A stretch of DNA of 64,000 nt from TC-15 sp034437275 (GCA_034437275.1 DAOTUD010000037.1:1-64000), one strand, 5' to 3'; positions 27,801-35,926 are shown, numbered from the stretch's first letter. Notes: generated by a model not told the origin, from the sequence alone. Translations and numbers: made by a program.

Positions 27801-28667
27801 GTCGTACAGTTCGACGACAACGTCGTTCGCGCCGGCGCTCGAAGGGGTGAAGTTGATCTCAACCCAGTTGGAGTAGCTCGGACTCCAGCTCCACTCGTCA
27901 AACAGCAAATCGCCGCCGACCCACACCCGCATCCCGTCATCCTTACGGAGGCGCAGCGTATATTCCTGGTCTTCCAACGCCGCAATCGTGGTGTAGCGCG
28001 CATAGAAGTTGTCGGTAATGCCACCCCCCGGGCTGCCTCCCCAGTAGAAGTCCAGTTCATCATGCGTGGTTTGCCAGTCCCCACTGCCGGGCGGCATACT
28101 GGTCATATCCGGCTCATAGGACACGCCATCGGTGTTGGACAAATTCCAATACTCGGCATCCCACTCGCCCAGCACACCATCAAAATCAAACTTCCACCAG
28201 TCCTGCTCGCTCCCGTCATCTTCGAACGGGTAGCCGAAGTTCTGATCAGGCGGCGTCGGGCTGGGGCCAGGGGTTGGCGTGTTGGATGGCGTTGGCGATG
28301 GTGTGATCGGGGTTGACGTCAGTGATGGCCCCACCGTCGGGGTTGCAGTTGACGGGGCCGGTGTGTTGGTTGCCAGGCCCGGGTTTTCCGGCGTAAAGGA
28401 CGCGACCGCTGCCACCTGGGTCCAGAATTCGTCCGCTTCGAGCGGTTCACGCGGCTCAATCGTCCCCCCCAGCAAATTGTAGACCGTGTTGCTGAAGACA
28501 TTGCCGACCGCCGGCCCGGTAATGGCCAGCACAGCAATAATCGCGAGTGTAACCAGCGTGAGGATCAGCACATATTCAACCAGTGCTTGACCGCCAGCTC
28601 GTGATCTGGAGGTGAGTCGGGACCAGAGTTTGCTAAGGCTGCGCCTGTTGGCTCTGTGGTCAGACAT
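24846..28667 (-). CDS. Giant Flp-pilin-like surface protein with PA14 and jelly-roll repeats
   Basis: A 1273-residue protein. Residues 1-26 are a basic leader ending RAGG, then QALVEYVLILTLVTLAI: a Flp/TadE class prepilin site with E and Y at +5 and +6 and a hydrophobic helix. A Thr/Pro-rich linker spans about 93-141. The rest is extracellular: a PA14-like domain (about 155-302), jelly-roll (MAM/immune-inhibitor-A-like) repeats at about 305-455, 465-615, 625-800 and 812-975, then a second PA14-like domain (about 1022-1155) inserted into a fifth repeat ending at 1273. Repeats share W-S-DSPG, EVSTD, DLS-Y-GQ, FRLD and DDGWWIDD. Probably an adhesin displayed through a pilus-like anchor. AGGAGG precedes the ATG. 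No tad genes are nearby. Confidence 0.88.
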   Translation of the reverse strand: MSDHRANRRSLSKLWSRLTSRSRAGGQALVEYVLILTLVTLAIIAVLAITGPAVGNVFSNTVYNLLGGTIEPREPLEADEFWTQVAAVASFTPENPGLATNTPAPSTATPTVGPSLTSTPITPSPTPSNTPTPGPSPTPPDQNFGYPFEDDGSEQDWWKFDFDGVLGEWDAEYWNLSNTDGVSYEPDMTSMPPGSGDWQTTHDELDFYWGGSPGGGITDNFYARYTTIAALEDQEYTLRLRKDDGMRVWVGGDLLFDEWSWSPSYSNWVEINFTPSSAGANDVVVELYDSGWGARAVVFIDDPGGMMDEGECNWALSDEKYRSPSTAWSDSPGSEYDDYSYCILALRGYIDLVGATQPTLEFWDSYDLDWGASAIVSVAIAGTNNWTDVVVHQDSEVNLSWSRQSFDLTNFGDPDGAGPGVGRDFSGEIVELRFILDNSGTWRTDPGWWIDDISVKNNVLKRYTVGFSDDMEGPENWYAGGTWALSNEAAHSGSQAWSDSPGGDYLDDSNSTLELDGVIDLDNAAVVDPQIVFWHRYALTYHDYIYAEVSTDGRYTWQPLTGSELAYQEDNLSWGQTVLSLSDYIGQEVYFRFRLDARSHSYTDDGWWIDDFSIRNKPSNVITPDWCDNMEGGAGSWIAEGTWAIVNGPDYNPDQPGDQTITAHSGSQFWSDSPGSNYVDDTNSSLVLNADLDLTGATDPEVVFWHQWDIDYTHDDLYLEVSTDDGSSWTDIWRYEEEGGMPEGYRYVPDRGYDTVLSWTRRAVDLSTYVGQVIKVRFRLDTTSSDTNVNDGWWIDDVCFQEHNEPVYQLENMSDGFFDNFESGDGNWYVGGDWTISTENVYERNGGSRLFTDSPGGVDYKHYTNAILELRGAVDLTNTVEPTLYFWETFDLTYNDYTLVEINASGDGGQTWTGWDTVFQHYRNVQTTSWDRRQVDLSSYVDKQVKIRFRLYAVSSTYVDDGWYVDDVWVVDRDGREAVHTLNPSFFENAETLNDYWVMDHTWDRVPGLRMIGSGAALGPGGWTAEYYQDDGDHIFEPGELIGTETYNGDIVEPGDDGTWPAPINTGSPFMIRWTRTINVTDDGTTYWIEARSDDGVRVIVDGNTVIDAWVNRGYNDNDPDVGSVTLDKGNHTVVVEYYEYYGNQQVRVDFGIAGQVFHDSPGDGVEYEDDNDMSLTLEGTIDLSGTANPTLSYWDKRDLGYGDSVRVEVSTDEGFNWTTLETQWGTDTTWRKRLIDLSSYAGQQITIRFRLDARSNSDVDDGWWLDDIMVAD

Positions 28668-28716
28668 CTACCTATGCCCTCCTATTCTGACGGGTCATTG
28701 TTTTCTATATCACCTA

Positions 28717-28732
28717 ATTATAGTGCATTATA
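28717..28732 (-). promoter_or_regulatory. Candidate -10 boxes for the pilin-like gene
   Basis: In the AT-rich 280-bp gap between divergent genes, two perfect TATAAT hexamers occur on the minus strand (28732-28727 and 28722-28717), 50-60 bp before the ATG at 28667. No convincing -35 element is visible. The rest of the gap (28668-28946) holds nothing else I can support apart from a lone TTGACA at 28832-28837 on the plus strand. Confidence 0.35.
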
Positions 28733-28946
28733 CGCACAATTTCGGATACTAACCGTGTTGTCTCATCCTTTATGGTACCTGACTCTGGACCAAATCGGGC
28801 TTATATTTTGTAGAAGAGTTGTCGGAAATCATTGACAAATGACCACAGTCAAACGCGCCAGCCGTCACTAGTGAACAACGACAGGCCATGTTAGGCTACA
28901 GGCACACACAGTTCAAGAAACTTAGATGAAAGGTGCAATTCAGTAT

Positions 28947-29834
28947 ATGACAGCCAAAAAAATTGATGGTAAAGCTATCGCCGCCCGCATCCAGGATCAA
29001 ATCGCCGACGCTGTTCAGAAGATGCAAGCCGAACACGGTATCGTGCCGGGGTTGGCCGCGGTGCTGGTCGGTGAGGACCCGGCCTCGCAGCAGTATGTCC
29101 GCATGAAGCGCAAACGCTGCGAAAAGGTCGGGATCGCCTCGTTCGGGCACACGCTGCCCGCCGATGCCACCCAGGAGCAGGTCGAGGCGTTGGTCAAGGA
29201 ACTCAACGCCGACCCGAAAGTGCACGGCATTCTGGTCCAGTTGCCGCTGCCCGATCATCTCGACGAAGAGAAAATCCTTAGCCTGATCGAACTGCACAAG
29301 GACGTGGATGGCTTCCATCCCGTCAATATCGGTCGGCTGGCGATGAAGGGCCGCGACCCGCTGTTCATCCCCTGCACACCGCACGGCGTGATCGTGCTGC
29401 TGGAAGAAGCTGGCGCACAACTCGAAGGCGCTGAGGCGGTGGTGTTGGGCCGCAGCAACATCGTCGGGCTGCCTGCTGCGATGCTGCTGATCCATCGCAA
29501 CGCGACGGTCACCGTCTGCCACAGCCGCACGAAAGACCTGCCGGGGGTGTGCCGCCGGGCCGATATCCTGGTGGCGGCAGTCGGGCGTCCCAAGATGGTC
29601 AAGTCCGACTGGGTGAAACCGGGGGCCTACGTGATCGACGTGGGATCGAACAAAGTCGACGACCCCGAAGCCAAGCGCGGCTATCGCTGGGTAGGCGATG
29701 TCGATTATGACGAGGTTAAGGAAGTCGCAGGCGCGCTGACGCCGTCGCCGGGTGGCGTGGGGCCGATGACAATTGCGATGCTGCTGAAAAACACCTGGCG
29801 CGGCGCGGAACTGGTGGTGTCCGGGCAGGTCTAG
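28947..29834 (+). CDS. folD: Bifunctional methylenetetrahydrofolate dehydrogenase/cyclohydrolase FolD
   Basis: Interconverts methylene-, methenyl- and formyl-tetrahydrofolate. The 295-residue form from ATG 28947 matches the family N-terminus (KKIDGKAIAARI); an ATG at 28926 would add 7 residues. Motifs: YVRMKRKRCEKVGI with the catalytic Lys, VQLPLPDHLDE, VLGRSNIVGLPAAMLL (NADP site), and TPSPGGVGPMT near the C-terminus. It heads the long plus-strand run of purine-related genes. In purine fermentation, formimino groups released from the ring enter folate at this step, so its position may be functional; that is inference. Confidence 0.95.
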   Translation: MTAKKIDGKAIAARIQDQIADAVQKMQAEHGIVPGLAAVLVGEDPASQQYVRMKRKRCEKVGIASFGHTLPADATQEQVEALVKELNADPKVHGILVQLPLPDHLDEEKILSLIELHKDVDGFHPVNIGRLAMKGRDPLFIPCTPHGVIVLLEEAGAQLEGAEAVVLGRSNIVGLPAAMLLIHRNATVTVCHSRTKDLPGVCRRADILVAAVGRPKMVKSDWVKPGAYVIDVGSNKVDDPEAKRGYRWVGDVDYDEVKEVAGALTPSPGGVGPMTIAMLLKNTWRGAELVVSGQV

Positions 29835-29927
29835 CTCTTTGGTCTTCATCTGGGCGCGCACCACGCGATCTTTCTCCCTCATCATATGTTGTGAGTGCGC
29901 GCTCAGCAATTTGAGGAAAACTTCATC

Positions 29928-31289
29928 ATGTCCACTTTGCTTGTAAAAAACGCGCTGGTGCTGGTGACGATGGACGACCAGCGGCGCGAAATACCGGATG
30001 GGGGCGTGTTCGTCCGGGATAATGTGATCGAGGCAGTCGGCCCCACCGCCGACCTCCCAGACAGCGCCGACCAGGTGTTGGACCTGGTGGGGCATGTCGT
30101 GCTGCCCGGCCTGGTGAACACGCACCACCATTTTTACCAATCCCTGACCCGCGTCATCGCCGGGGGCCAGAACAAAGAGTTGTTCGGCTGGCTCAAGGAG
30201 TTGTATCCCATCTGGGCGGGCCTGTCGGCAGAGGCGGTTTACGTCAGCGCCAAGCTGGCCGCCGCTGAATTGATCCTGTCCGGCTGCACTACCTCCAGCG
30301 ACCACCTGTACATTTTCCCCAACGACGTCACACTGGACGACGAGATTCGCGGGGTGCAGGCGCTTGGGCTGCGCTTCCACGCCACACGCGGCAGCATGAG
30401 CCTGGGCGAGAGCAAAGGCGGACTGCCCCCGGACAGTGTGGTCGAAGACGAAGACGACATTCTGACCGACAGCCGCCGCGTGATCGAGCAGTATCACGAC
30501 AACGACCGTTACGCCATGCTGCGCATCGGGCTTGCGCCGTGCTCGCCGTTTAGCGTCACCCAGGACCTGATGCGCACCTCGGCAGAGCTGGCGCGCAGCT
30601 ATCCGGGCGTGCGGCTGCATACGCATCTGGCCGAAACCAAGCCCGACGTGGAGTACAGCCTGGCGCAGTTCGGACTCAAGCCGGGCGACTATGCCGAGGA
30701 TGTCGGCTGGGTGGGCGAGGATGTCTGGCACGCGCACTGCGTGCAGCTCACCGACGAGGCGATCCAGAAGTTTGGCCGGACCGGGACCGGCGTGGCACAC
30801 TGCCCATGCAGTAACGCCCGGCTGGCGAGCGGCATCGCGCGCATACGCCGGATGCTGGATGTGAACGTGCCGATCGGGATGGGCGTCGACGGCTCGGCCA
30901 GCAACGACAGCGGTCACCTGTTGAACGAGGTCCGCACCGCGTTGTTGATGCAGCGCGCGCTGACCACCGATCCCGAAGTGTTGACTGCCCGCGAGGCGCT
31001 CGAACTGGCTACGCTCGGCGGCGCAAAGGTGTTGGGGCGCGACGATATCGGCGCGCTCAAGCCCGGCATGGCCGCCGACCTGGTCGCCTACGATATGCAC
31101 CAACTCCCGCTGGCCGGGGCGCTGCACGACCCGGTGGCAGCCCTGGTGTTCTGCATGTCCGTCAACGTCAATTACAGCATCATCAACGGCACGCTTGTCG
31201 TCCGCGAAGGCCATCTGCTGCCCATCGAACTCGAACCACTTATCGAACAGCATAATGCCATCGCGCAAGCGTTGGTGAACGGAGCATAG
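29928..31289 (+). CDS. 8-oxoguanine deaminase-like amidohydrolase
   Basis: A 453-residue metal-dependent amidohydrolase of the TrzN/ATZ-like branch. The ATG at 29928 has GAGGAAAA upstream. Motifs: LPGLVNTHHHFYQSLTR (metal HxH-type site), LHTHLAE, DVWHAHCV, AHCPCSNARLASG and MGVDGSASND with the catalytic Asp. The wording of the central blocks (RGSMSLGESKGGLPPD, GLAPCSPFSVT) matches enzymes characterised as 8-oxoguanine deaminases, producing urate and ammonia. That fits the neighbouring purine genes, although guanine or another aminopurine cannot be excluded. It lies 6 bp before the dihydropyrimidinase gene. Confidence 0.88.
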   Translation: MSTLLVKNALVLVTMDDQRREIPDGGVFVRDNVIEAVGPTADLPDSADQVLDLVGHVVLPGLVNTHHHFYQSLTRVIAGGQNKELFGWLKELYPIWAGLSAEAVYVSAKLAAAELILSGCTTSSDHLYIFPNDVTLDDEIRGVQALGLRFHATRGSMSLGESKGGLPPDSVVEDEDDILTDSRRVIEQYHDNDRYAMLRIGLAPCSPFSVTQDLMRTSAELARSYPGVRLHTHLAETKPDVEYSLAQFGLKPGDYAEDVGWVGEDVWHAHCVQLTDEAIQKFGRTGTGVAHCPCSNARLASGIARIRRMLDVNVPIGMGVDGSASNDSGHLLNEVRTALLMQRALTTDPEVLTAREALELATLGGAKVLGRDDIGALKPGMAADLVAYDMHQLPLAGALHDPVAALVFCMSVNVNYSIINGTLVVREGHLLPIELEPLIEQHNAIAQALVNGA

Positions 31290-31295
31290 CAGACG

Positions 31296-32729
31296 ATGAC
31301 TGACAATATCACTGTTATTCGCGGAGGACAGGTTGTTACCCCGACCGCGGTGCTGCGTGCCGATCTCTGGCTGGAAGGCGAAAAAATCGCGGGCGTGCTA
31401 GCCCCGGATACACCGGTTGCAGCCGATGCACGGACCATTGATGCCGGGGGCTGTTACGTCTTTCCCGGCGTAGTCGACCCGCACCTGCACATCCAGCTAG
31501 ACACCGGCGTCTTCCAAACAGCAGACAACTGGGAGATCGGGACGCGCACGGCAGCCTTTGGCGGCGTGACAACCGTCGTCGACTTCGCCACGCAGTATCC
31601 CGGTATGACATTCCCGGAAGCGCTCGACGCGCGCCTGGAAGAATGCGCGCCGGCGCTGGTAGACTATGGCCTGCACATGATGGTCACCGATCTGCCTCGC
31701 GACCCGGCAGAGGCACGCCGCCGGCTGGTGGAACTGCGCGACATGGGCATCCCCAGCATCAAGCTCTACACCACCTACCGGCCCAACTACTACGCCGACG
31801 ACGCGACCTTTTTGCACACCTTCCGCGCCATGCCGGACGACATGATCGCGATGGTGCATTGCGAAAACGACGCCATCGTGAGCGATGCCACCCGGCGGCT
31901 GGTCGACGCAGGCCATACCGGCTGGCAGTATCACGGGCAGAGCCGCCCGCCTGAGGCCGAGGTCGAGGCTATCCGCCGCGTGATGCATCTGGCGAAGGTG
32001 GCCGGTAAAGCGGTGTACATCGTACACTGCTCGACCAGCGAGTCCATCGGGCAGGTTGCCAAGGCGCACCGGGCCGGCAACTGGCCGCCGGTGTACTGCG
32101 AAACCTGCCCGCAGTATTTCGTGCTGGACGACAGCCGCTACGCTGGCCCCCGCCCGGAGCATTTCATCCTGCAGCCGCCGCTGCGCCCGACGGTGTGGCA
32201 GGTCGATCTGCTGGACGCGGTGCGCACCATCAACGGCATCTGCACCGACCACTGCGATTACACGCTGGCGCAGAAAACCGAGTTCCAGGACTTCACCAAG
32301 ACCCCGGGAGGACTGCCCGGCCTGGAAACATCGTTCCAACTGACCTACACTCACAGCGTGCATCGCGCCCAACAGCGCCAGGAAGCCGGCGAAGCAGTGC
32401 AGCCGCTGTCGCTGACCGAACTGGCGCGGCTGATGGCCAGCGACCCGGCGCGCATCTTCGGACTGTATCCGCAGAAGGGCGCAATTCTGCCGGGCAGCGA
32501 TGCCGACCTGCTAATCTACGACCCCGCGCCCGCCGTCACGCTGCACACCGCCGACATGCACACCATCAGCGGGTACTGCCCCTACGACGGCATGACCGCC
32601 CAGGGGCAAATCCGCACGGTGCTGAGTCGCGGCGAGGTGCTGGTCGAGGATGGCCAGCTTCACGGCGAGTTTGGGCGCGGTCGTTTCCTGCGTGGCAAGC
32701 CGTTTGTCCCGCTGGCCCACCAGAAATAA
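31296..32729 (+). CDS. hyuA: Dihydropyrimidinase / hydantoinase (HyuA-like)
   Basis: A cyclic amidohydrolase of 477 residues that opens dihydropyrimidine or hydantoin-type rings to N-carbamoyl acids. The metal site is VDPHLHIQ, with the bridging carboxy-lysine in IPSIKLYTTY and later His in MVHCEN and IVHCSTSES; the catalytic Asp is in GICTDHCDYT. Homologues in the E. coli purine-catabolic cluster (hyuA) sit with the same companions seen here: carbamoyltransferase, carbamate kinase and SsnA. The product would be a carbamoylated acid, consistent with the carbamoyltransferase genes that follow. GGAG lies about 12 nt upstream of the ATG. Confidence 0.9.
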   Translation: MTDNITVIRGGQVVTPTAVLRADLWLEGEKIAGVLAPDTPVAADARTIDAGGCYVFPGVVDPHLHIQLDTGVFQTADNWEIGTRTAAFGGVTTVVDFATQYPGMTFPEALDARLEECAPALVDYGLHMMVTDLPRDPAEARRRLVELRDMGIPSIKLYTTYRPNYYADDATFLHTFRAMPDDMIAMVHCENDAIVSDATRRLVDAGHTGWQYHGQSRPPEAEVEAIRRVMHLAKVAGKAVYIVHCSTSESIGQVAKAHRAGNWPPVYCETCPQYFVLDDSRYAGPRPEHFILQPPLRPTVWQVDLLDAVRTINGICTDHCDYTLAQKTEFQDFTKTPGGLPGLETSFQLTYTHSVHRAQQRQEAGEAVQPLSLTELARLMASDPARIFGLYPQKGAILPGSDADLLIYDPAPAVTLHTADMHTISGYCPYDGMTAQGQIRTVLSRGEVLVEDGQLHGEFGRGRFLRGKPFVPLAHQK

Positions 32730-32832
32730 GGAATGAAGTGGCAGTTTTCGAATCGCGTGGTATGCTACCTTGATCACGATTGGGCGTTTAGTGACGCTCA
32801 TGATTTTATTAAAAAGTAGGAGAGACTTAAAC

Positions 32833-33786
32833 ATGCGTAGTTTTTTAGGACGTGACATTCTGTCATTGAAGGATTTTGATCGACACGAGTATTTCCGGAC
32901 GTTCGAAGTCGCGGCCATGCTGGAGCCGTACGCGCGCGACCGCCGCAATGGCGACCTGCTGAAGCACAAGACGCTGGTCACCGCGTTTTACCAGCCGAGC
33001 ACCCGCACCCGCCTGGCGACCGAGGCCGCTATGCACCGCCTGGGCGGGCACGTGACCGGCTTCGCCGACGCCAAGATGACCCGCGCTGGCGACTTTTACC
33101 AGGAAGGCATTCAGGACACCGTCAAAATGCTGGAATACTACGGCGACGTAATCGCCATGCGGCACTTCCAGCAGGGCGCGCCCGCCGAAGCAGCCGAACA
33201 CGCCAGCGTCCCCGTGATCAACTGTGGCGATGGCTGGGGCGAGCATCCCACCCAGGTGTTGACCGACATGCTCACCATCTACCGCGAGTGCGGGACGCTG
33301 GACGGGCTGACGTGGATTCTGATCGGCGACATGCGGATGCGCACCATGCACAGCATTTGCTATGCGCTGAGCAAGTTCGACACCAAAGCCTACGTGATCG
33401 CGCCCGACGAGATGTACTTCCTGCCGGACTTCGAAGAAGAGGTGCGCGGCAAAGGCTTCAGCTTCGAGCGTAAAGAGCATATCGAGCAGGTGATCGGCGA
33501 GGCGGACGTGATCTATATGGAGCCGGTCGTCCAGCCAGACTACACCAAAGCCCGCCAGGAAGCCACCGACGACAAGGGCCTGACCCCGGCCAATTACCAG
33601 GTCACCAAGCAACTGCTGTTCGAGAAAGCGCGCCGCGATGCGATCGTGCTGCACTCGCTGCCGCGCCAGGACGAACTGCTGCCGGACGTCGACAACACGC
33701 GCCACCAGCGGTACTGGGTCGAGGCGTACAACGGCGTGCTGATGCGCATGTCGCTGCTGGCGTTGATCCTGGGCGCTGTTGAGTAG
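32833..33786 (+). CDS. Aspartate carbamoyltransferase-type transcarbamylase
   Basis: A 317-residue carbamoyltransferase. The start at 32833 follows AGGAGAG; the upstream ATG at 32770 is not supported. The carbamoyl-phosphate motif reads FYQPSTRTRLATEAAMHRLGG in outline, the HPTQ block is GEHPTQVLTDMLTIY, and the C-terminal HSLPRQDELLPDVDNTRHQRY is aspartate-transcarbamylase-like (usual HPLPR, so Pro is Ser). The closing NGVLMRMSLLALIL is canonical. No pyrI or other pyr genes adjoin; instead a second carbamoyltransferase and carbamate kinase follow. It may serve pyrimidine synthesis or, in this context, phosphorolysis of a carbamoyl compound. Confidence 0.88.
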   Translation: MRSFLGRDILSLKDFDRHEYFRTFEVAAMLEPYARDRRNGDLLKHKTLVTAFYQPSTRTRLATEAAMHRLGGHVTGFADAKMTRAGDFYQEGIQDTVKMLEYYGDVIAMRHFQQGAPAEAAEHASVPVINCGDGWGEHPTQVLTDMLTIYRECGTLDGLTWILIGDMRMRTMHSICYALSKFDTKAYVIAPDEMYFLPDFEEEVRGKGFSFERKEHIEQVIGEADVIYMEPVVQPDYTKARQEATDDKGLTPANYQVTKQLLFEKARRDAIVLHSLPRQDELLPDVDNTRHQRYWVEAYNGVLMRMSLLALILGAVE

Positions 33787-33809
33787 ACTTCACACGAAAC
33801 ATTACCGGT

Positions 33810-33835
33810 CGTAGGGCTGGAAATATGCCCCTACG
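33810..33835. repeat. Intercistronic stem-loop, GCCCCTAC type
   Basis: cgtagggc (33810-33817) pairs with gcccctacg (33827-33835) with one bulge, between the two carbamoyltransferase genes and just upstream of the second ribosome site. A related hairpin occurs at 45790-45810. No T run, so a terminator is unlikely. Confidence 0.45.
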
Positions 33836-33857
33836 CCTCATGAAAGAAGGATTAACC

Positions 33858-34838
33858 ATGCAAAGTTATCTCGCCGGGCGTGACATGATCACGACCCAGG
33901 AATGGACCAAAGACGAACTCGAGACGGTCTTCGACGTCGCCTTCGACCTCAAGCGCCGGCGGGCGCTGGGCGAATCCCACGCCCTGCTGCGCGACAAAGT
34001 GCTGGCCATGCTGTTCTTCTTCTCCAGCACGCGCACCCGCGTGAGCTTCGAGGCCGGGATGGCACAGCTTGGCGGCCATGCCGAGTTTATCGACAGCCGC
34101 ACGACGCAGATTTCGCACGGCGACACCGGCAAGGAGATCGGCGAAATCATCGGGCGCTACTGCGACGGCATCTCCATCCGCCAGTGCGATTGGGGCATCG
34201 GTAACAGCTACATCCGCAGCGTGGCCGACTACAGCCGCGTGCCGATCCTCAACATGCAGTGTGACTATTTCCACCCGTTCCAGGCGTTGGCCGATATGCT
34301 GACCATCTTCGAGCGCTTTGGGCGCGACCCGCGCGGCAAGACGCTCAACGTCTCCTATGCGTATGCCTCCAGCTACCAGAAGCCGATGTCGGCCCCGCAG
34401 AGTTTGCTGCTGATGGCGTCCCGCTACGGCATGAACGTGCGCCTGACCCGCCCGCCAGAGTTCAAGATCATGCCGGATATCGAGGAGCAGGTGCAGGAAA
34501 ACGCGCGCAAATCGGGCGGCAGCTTCGAGGTGCTCGACGACTTCGACGCCGGTTTCAAAGGGGCGGACATTGTGTATCCCAAGAGTTGGGGCGCGATGAT
34601 GACCACCACCGACGAAAAAGAGTCGGCGGAGATCGGCAAGAAGTACACCGACTGGATCGCGGACGGGCGGCGCATGGCGCTGGCCAACGACGACGCAATC
34701 TATATGCATTGCCTGCCGGCGGACCGCAACATCGAGGTCACGGACGAGGTGATCGATGGACCGCAAAGCGCGGTATATGACGAAGCCGAAAACCGGCTGC
34801 ACGTCCAAAAAGCGGTGATGGCGCTCACCATGCGCTAG
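33858..34838 (+). CDS. YgeW/ornithine-carbamoyltransferase-like transcarbamylase
   Basis: A 326-residue carbamoyltransferase. Carbamoyl phosphate motif FFFSSTRTRVSFEAG, HPFQALADMLTIF, and the OTC-type catalytic loop MHCLPADR are intact. The loop that in ornithine carbamoyltransferases carries SMG reads PKSWGAM; KSW is the form I associate with YgeW and acyl-ornithine transcarbamylases, so ornithine is probably not the substrate. In anaerobic purine catabolism such an enzyme transfers the carbamoyl group of an oxamate- or ureido-type intermediate to phosphate. The start at 33858 has GAAGGA upstream. It is directly followed by carbamate kinase, which would use its product. Confidence 0.85.
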   Translation: MQSYLAGRDMITTQEWTKDELETVFDVAFDLKRRRALGESHALLRDKVLAMLFFFSSTRTRVSFEAGMAQLGGHAEFIDSRTTQISHGDTGKEIGEIIGRYCDGISIRQCDWGIGNSYIRSVADYSRVPILNMQCDYFHPFQALADMLTIFERFGRDPRGKTLNVSYAYASSYQKPMSAPQSLLLMASRYGMNVRLTRPPEFKIMPDIEEQVQENARKSGGSFEVLDDFDAGFKGADIVYPKSWGAMMTTTDEKESAEIGKKYTDWIADGRRMALANDDAIYMHCLPADRNIEVTDEVIDGPQSAVYDEAENRLHVQKAVMALTMR

Positions 34839-34883
34839 TACGCGCCAGTGCGCAGTACACGCCGTCGACGTGTAAAGCATTAT

Positions 34884-34918
34884 AGCCGATCAGCCACAAC
34901 GTGGTGAGGTCGGCTTTC
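34884..34918 (+). terminator. Hairpin with short T run between carbamoyltransferase and carbamate kinase
   Basis: agccga (34884-34889) pairs with tcggct (34910-34915), with an inner ccac/gtgg helix (34894-34897 with 34901-34904), followed by ttcgt. It looks like a weak or attenuating terminator rather than an operon boundary. Confidence 0.4.
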
Positions 34919-34957
34919 GTATCCTATTTTGATATTTTTTCGAGGATAATTATAACA

Positions 34958-35911
34958 ATGCCATCTTCAAAAACTGCTGTTATCGCCATTGGCGGCAATT
35001 CGCTCATTCTGGACAAACACCACCCAGAAATTGAATACCAGTGGCAGGCGGTATACGAAACCGCCCAACACATCGTGGATATGCTCCGCGCGGGCTGGCG
35101 TGTGGTCATCACGCACGGCAACGGGCCGCAGGTGGGGTTCATCTTGCGGCGCAACGAACTCGCCTCCAAAGAAGAAGGCATCCACACCACGCCGATGGAT
35201 GTGATCGGGGCCGATACCCAGGGCAGCATCGGGTACATGCTCCAACAGGCGCTCGACAACCAACTGCGCCTGGCCGAAATTCGGCGCGGCGTGGTGACGG
35301 TGGTCACGCAGACGCTGGTCGACCGCACCGATCCCGCCTTCAAAGACCCGAACAAACCCATCGGGGGGTTCATGTCCGAGCAAGAAGGCAAGAAGTTTGA
35401 GCGCGAAGGCTGGACGGTGGTCGAAGACGCCGGGCGTGGCTACCGCCGGGTGGTGCCGTCGCCCCTCCCGATCGAGATCGTCGAACTGGATGCAATCAAC
35501 ACACTGGTGCAGAACGAGTTCGTCGTGATCTGCGTCGGCGGCGGTGGAATCCCCGTCATCCGCGACGAAAACGGTAACTTGGAGGGCACACCCGCCGTGA
35601 TCGACAAAGACCGGGGGACCAGCCTGCTTGCCAACGGTCTGAAGGCCGACCTGTTCGTGATCTCGACGGCGGTCGAGAAGGTCGCGCTCAACTTCGGCAA
35701 GCCGGACCAGCAAAACCTGGACCATATGACGCTGGCCGAAGCCAAGCAGTACATGAAGGAAGGCCACTTCGCGCCGGGCAGCATGTACCCCAAGATCGAG
35801 GCGATTGTGAACTTTCTGGAACGCGGCGGCCCCAAGGCCATCGTCACCAACCCGAAGAACATCGCACGGGCGCTCAAGGGCGAAACCGGCACTGTGATCA
35901 TGCCCGGTTAG
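34958..35911 (+). CDS. arcC: Carbamate kinase
   Basis: A 317-residue cytosolic kinase making ATP from carbamoyl phosphate and ADP in catabolic use. The start at 34958 follows GAGGAT; the earlier ATG at 34901 falls inside the hairpin region. Motifs: AIGGNSLI at the N-terminus, VITHGNGPQVG, MDVIGADTQGSIGYM, IDKDRGTSLLA and the C-terminal FAPGSMYPKIEA. The gene follows two carbamoyltransferase genes, the arrangement expected for an energy-yielding carbamoyl pathway such as arginine deimination or purine/allantoin breakdown; no arginine deiminase is in view. Confidence 0.95.
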   Translation: MPSSKTAVIAIGGNSLILDKHHPEIEYQWQAVYETAQHIVDMLRAGWRVVITHGNGPQVGFILRRNELASKEEGIHTTPMDVIGADTQGSIGYMLQQALDNQLRLAEIRRGVVTVVTQTLVDRTDPAFKDPNKPIGGFMSEQEGKKFEREGWTVVEDAGRGYRRVVPSPLPIEIVELDAINTLVQNEFVVICVGGGGIPVIRDENGNLEGTPAVIDKDRGTSLLANGLKADLFVISTAVEKVALNFGKPDQQNLDHMTLAEAKQYMKEGHFAPGSMYPKIEAIVNFLERGGPKAIVTNPKNIARALKGETGTVIMPG

Positions 35912-35926
35912 GCAGGTAATCCCATA

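Noticed and set aside
26526..28316. A 596-codon plus-strand frame opposite the giant pilin-like gene
   Set aside because: Its apparent repeats only reflect the repeats of the opposite-strand gene; no ribosome site or promoter.
24846..28667. Repetitive region as a CRISPR array or tandem DNA repeat
   Set aside because: Units are about 150 codons, diverged at DNA level and in one reading frame, so they are protein domains.
28896..31268. A 790-codon open frame on the minus strand opposite folD and the 8-oxoguanine deaminase gene
   Set aside because: It mirrors two clear enzyme genes, is rich in His, Arg and Gln as expected for an antisense shadow of GC-rich codons, and has no recognisable motif.
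32770..32832. In-frame upstream start for the aspartate-type carbamoyltransferase
   Set aside because: The added 21 residues have no family match, while AGGAGAG sits correctly before the ATG at 32833.
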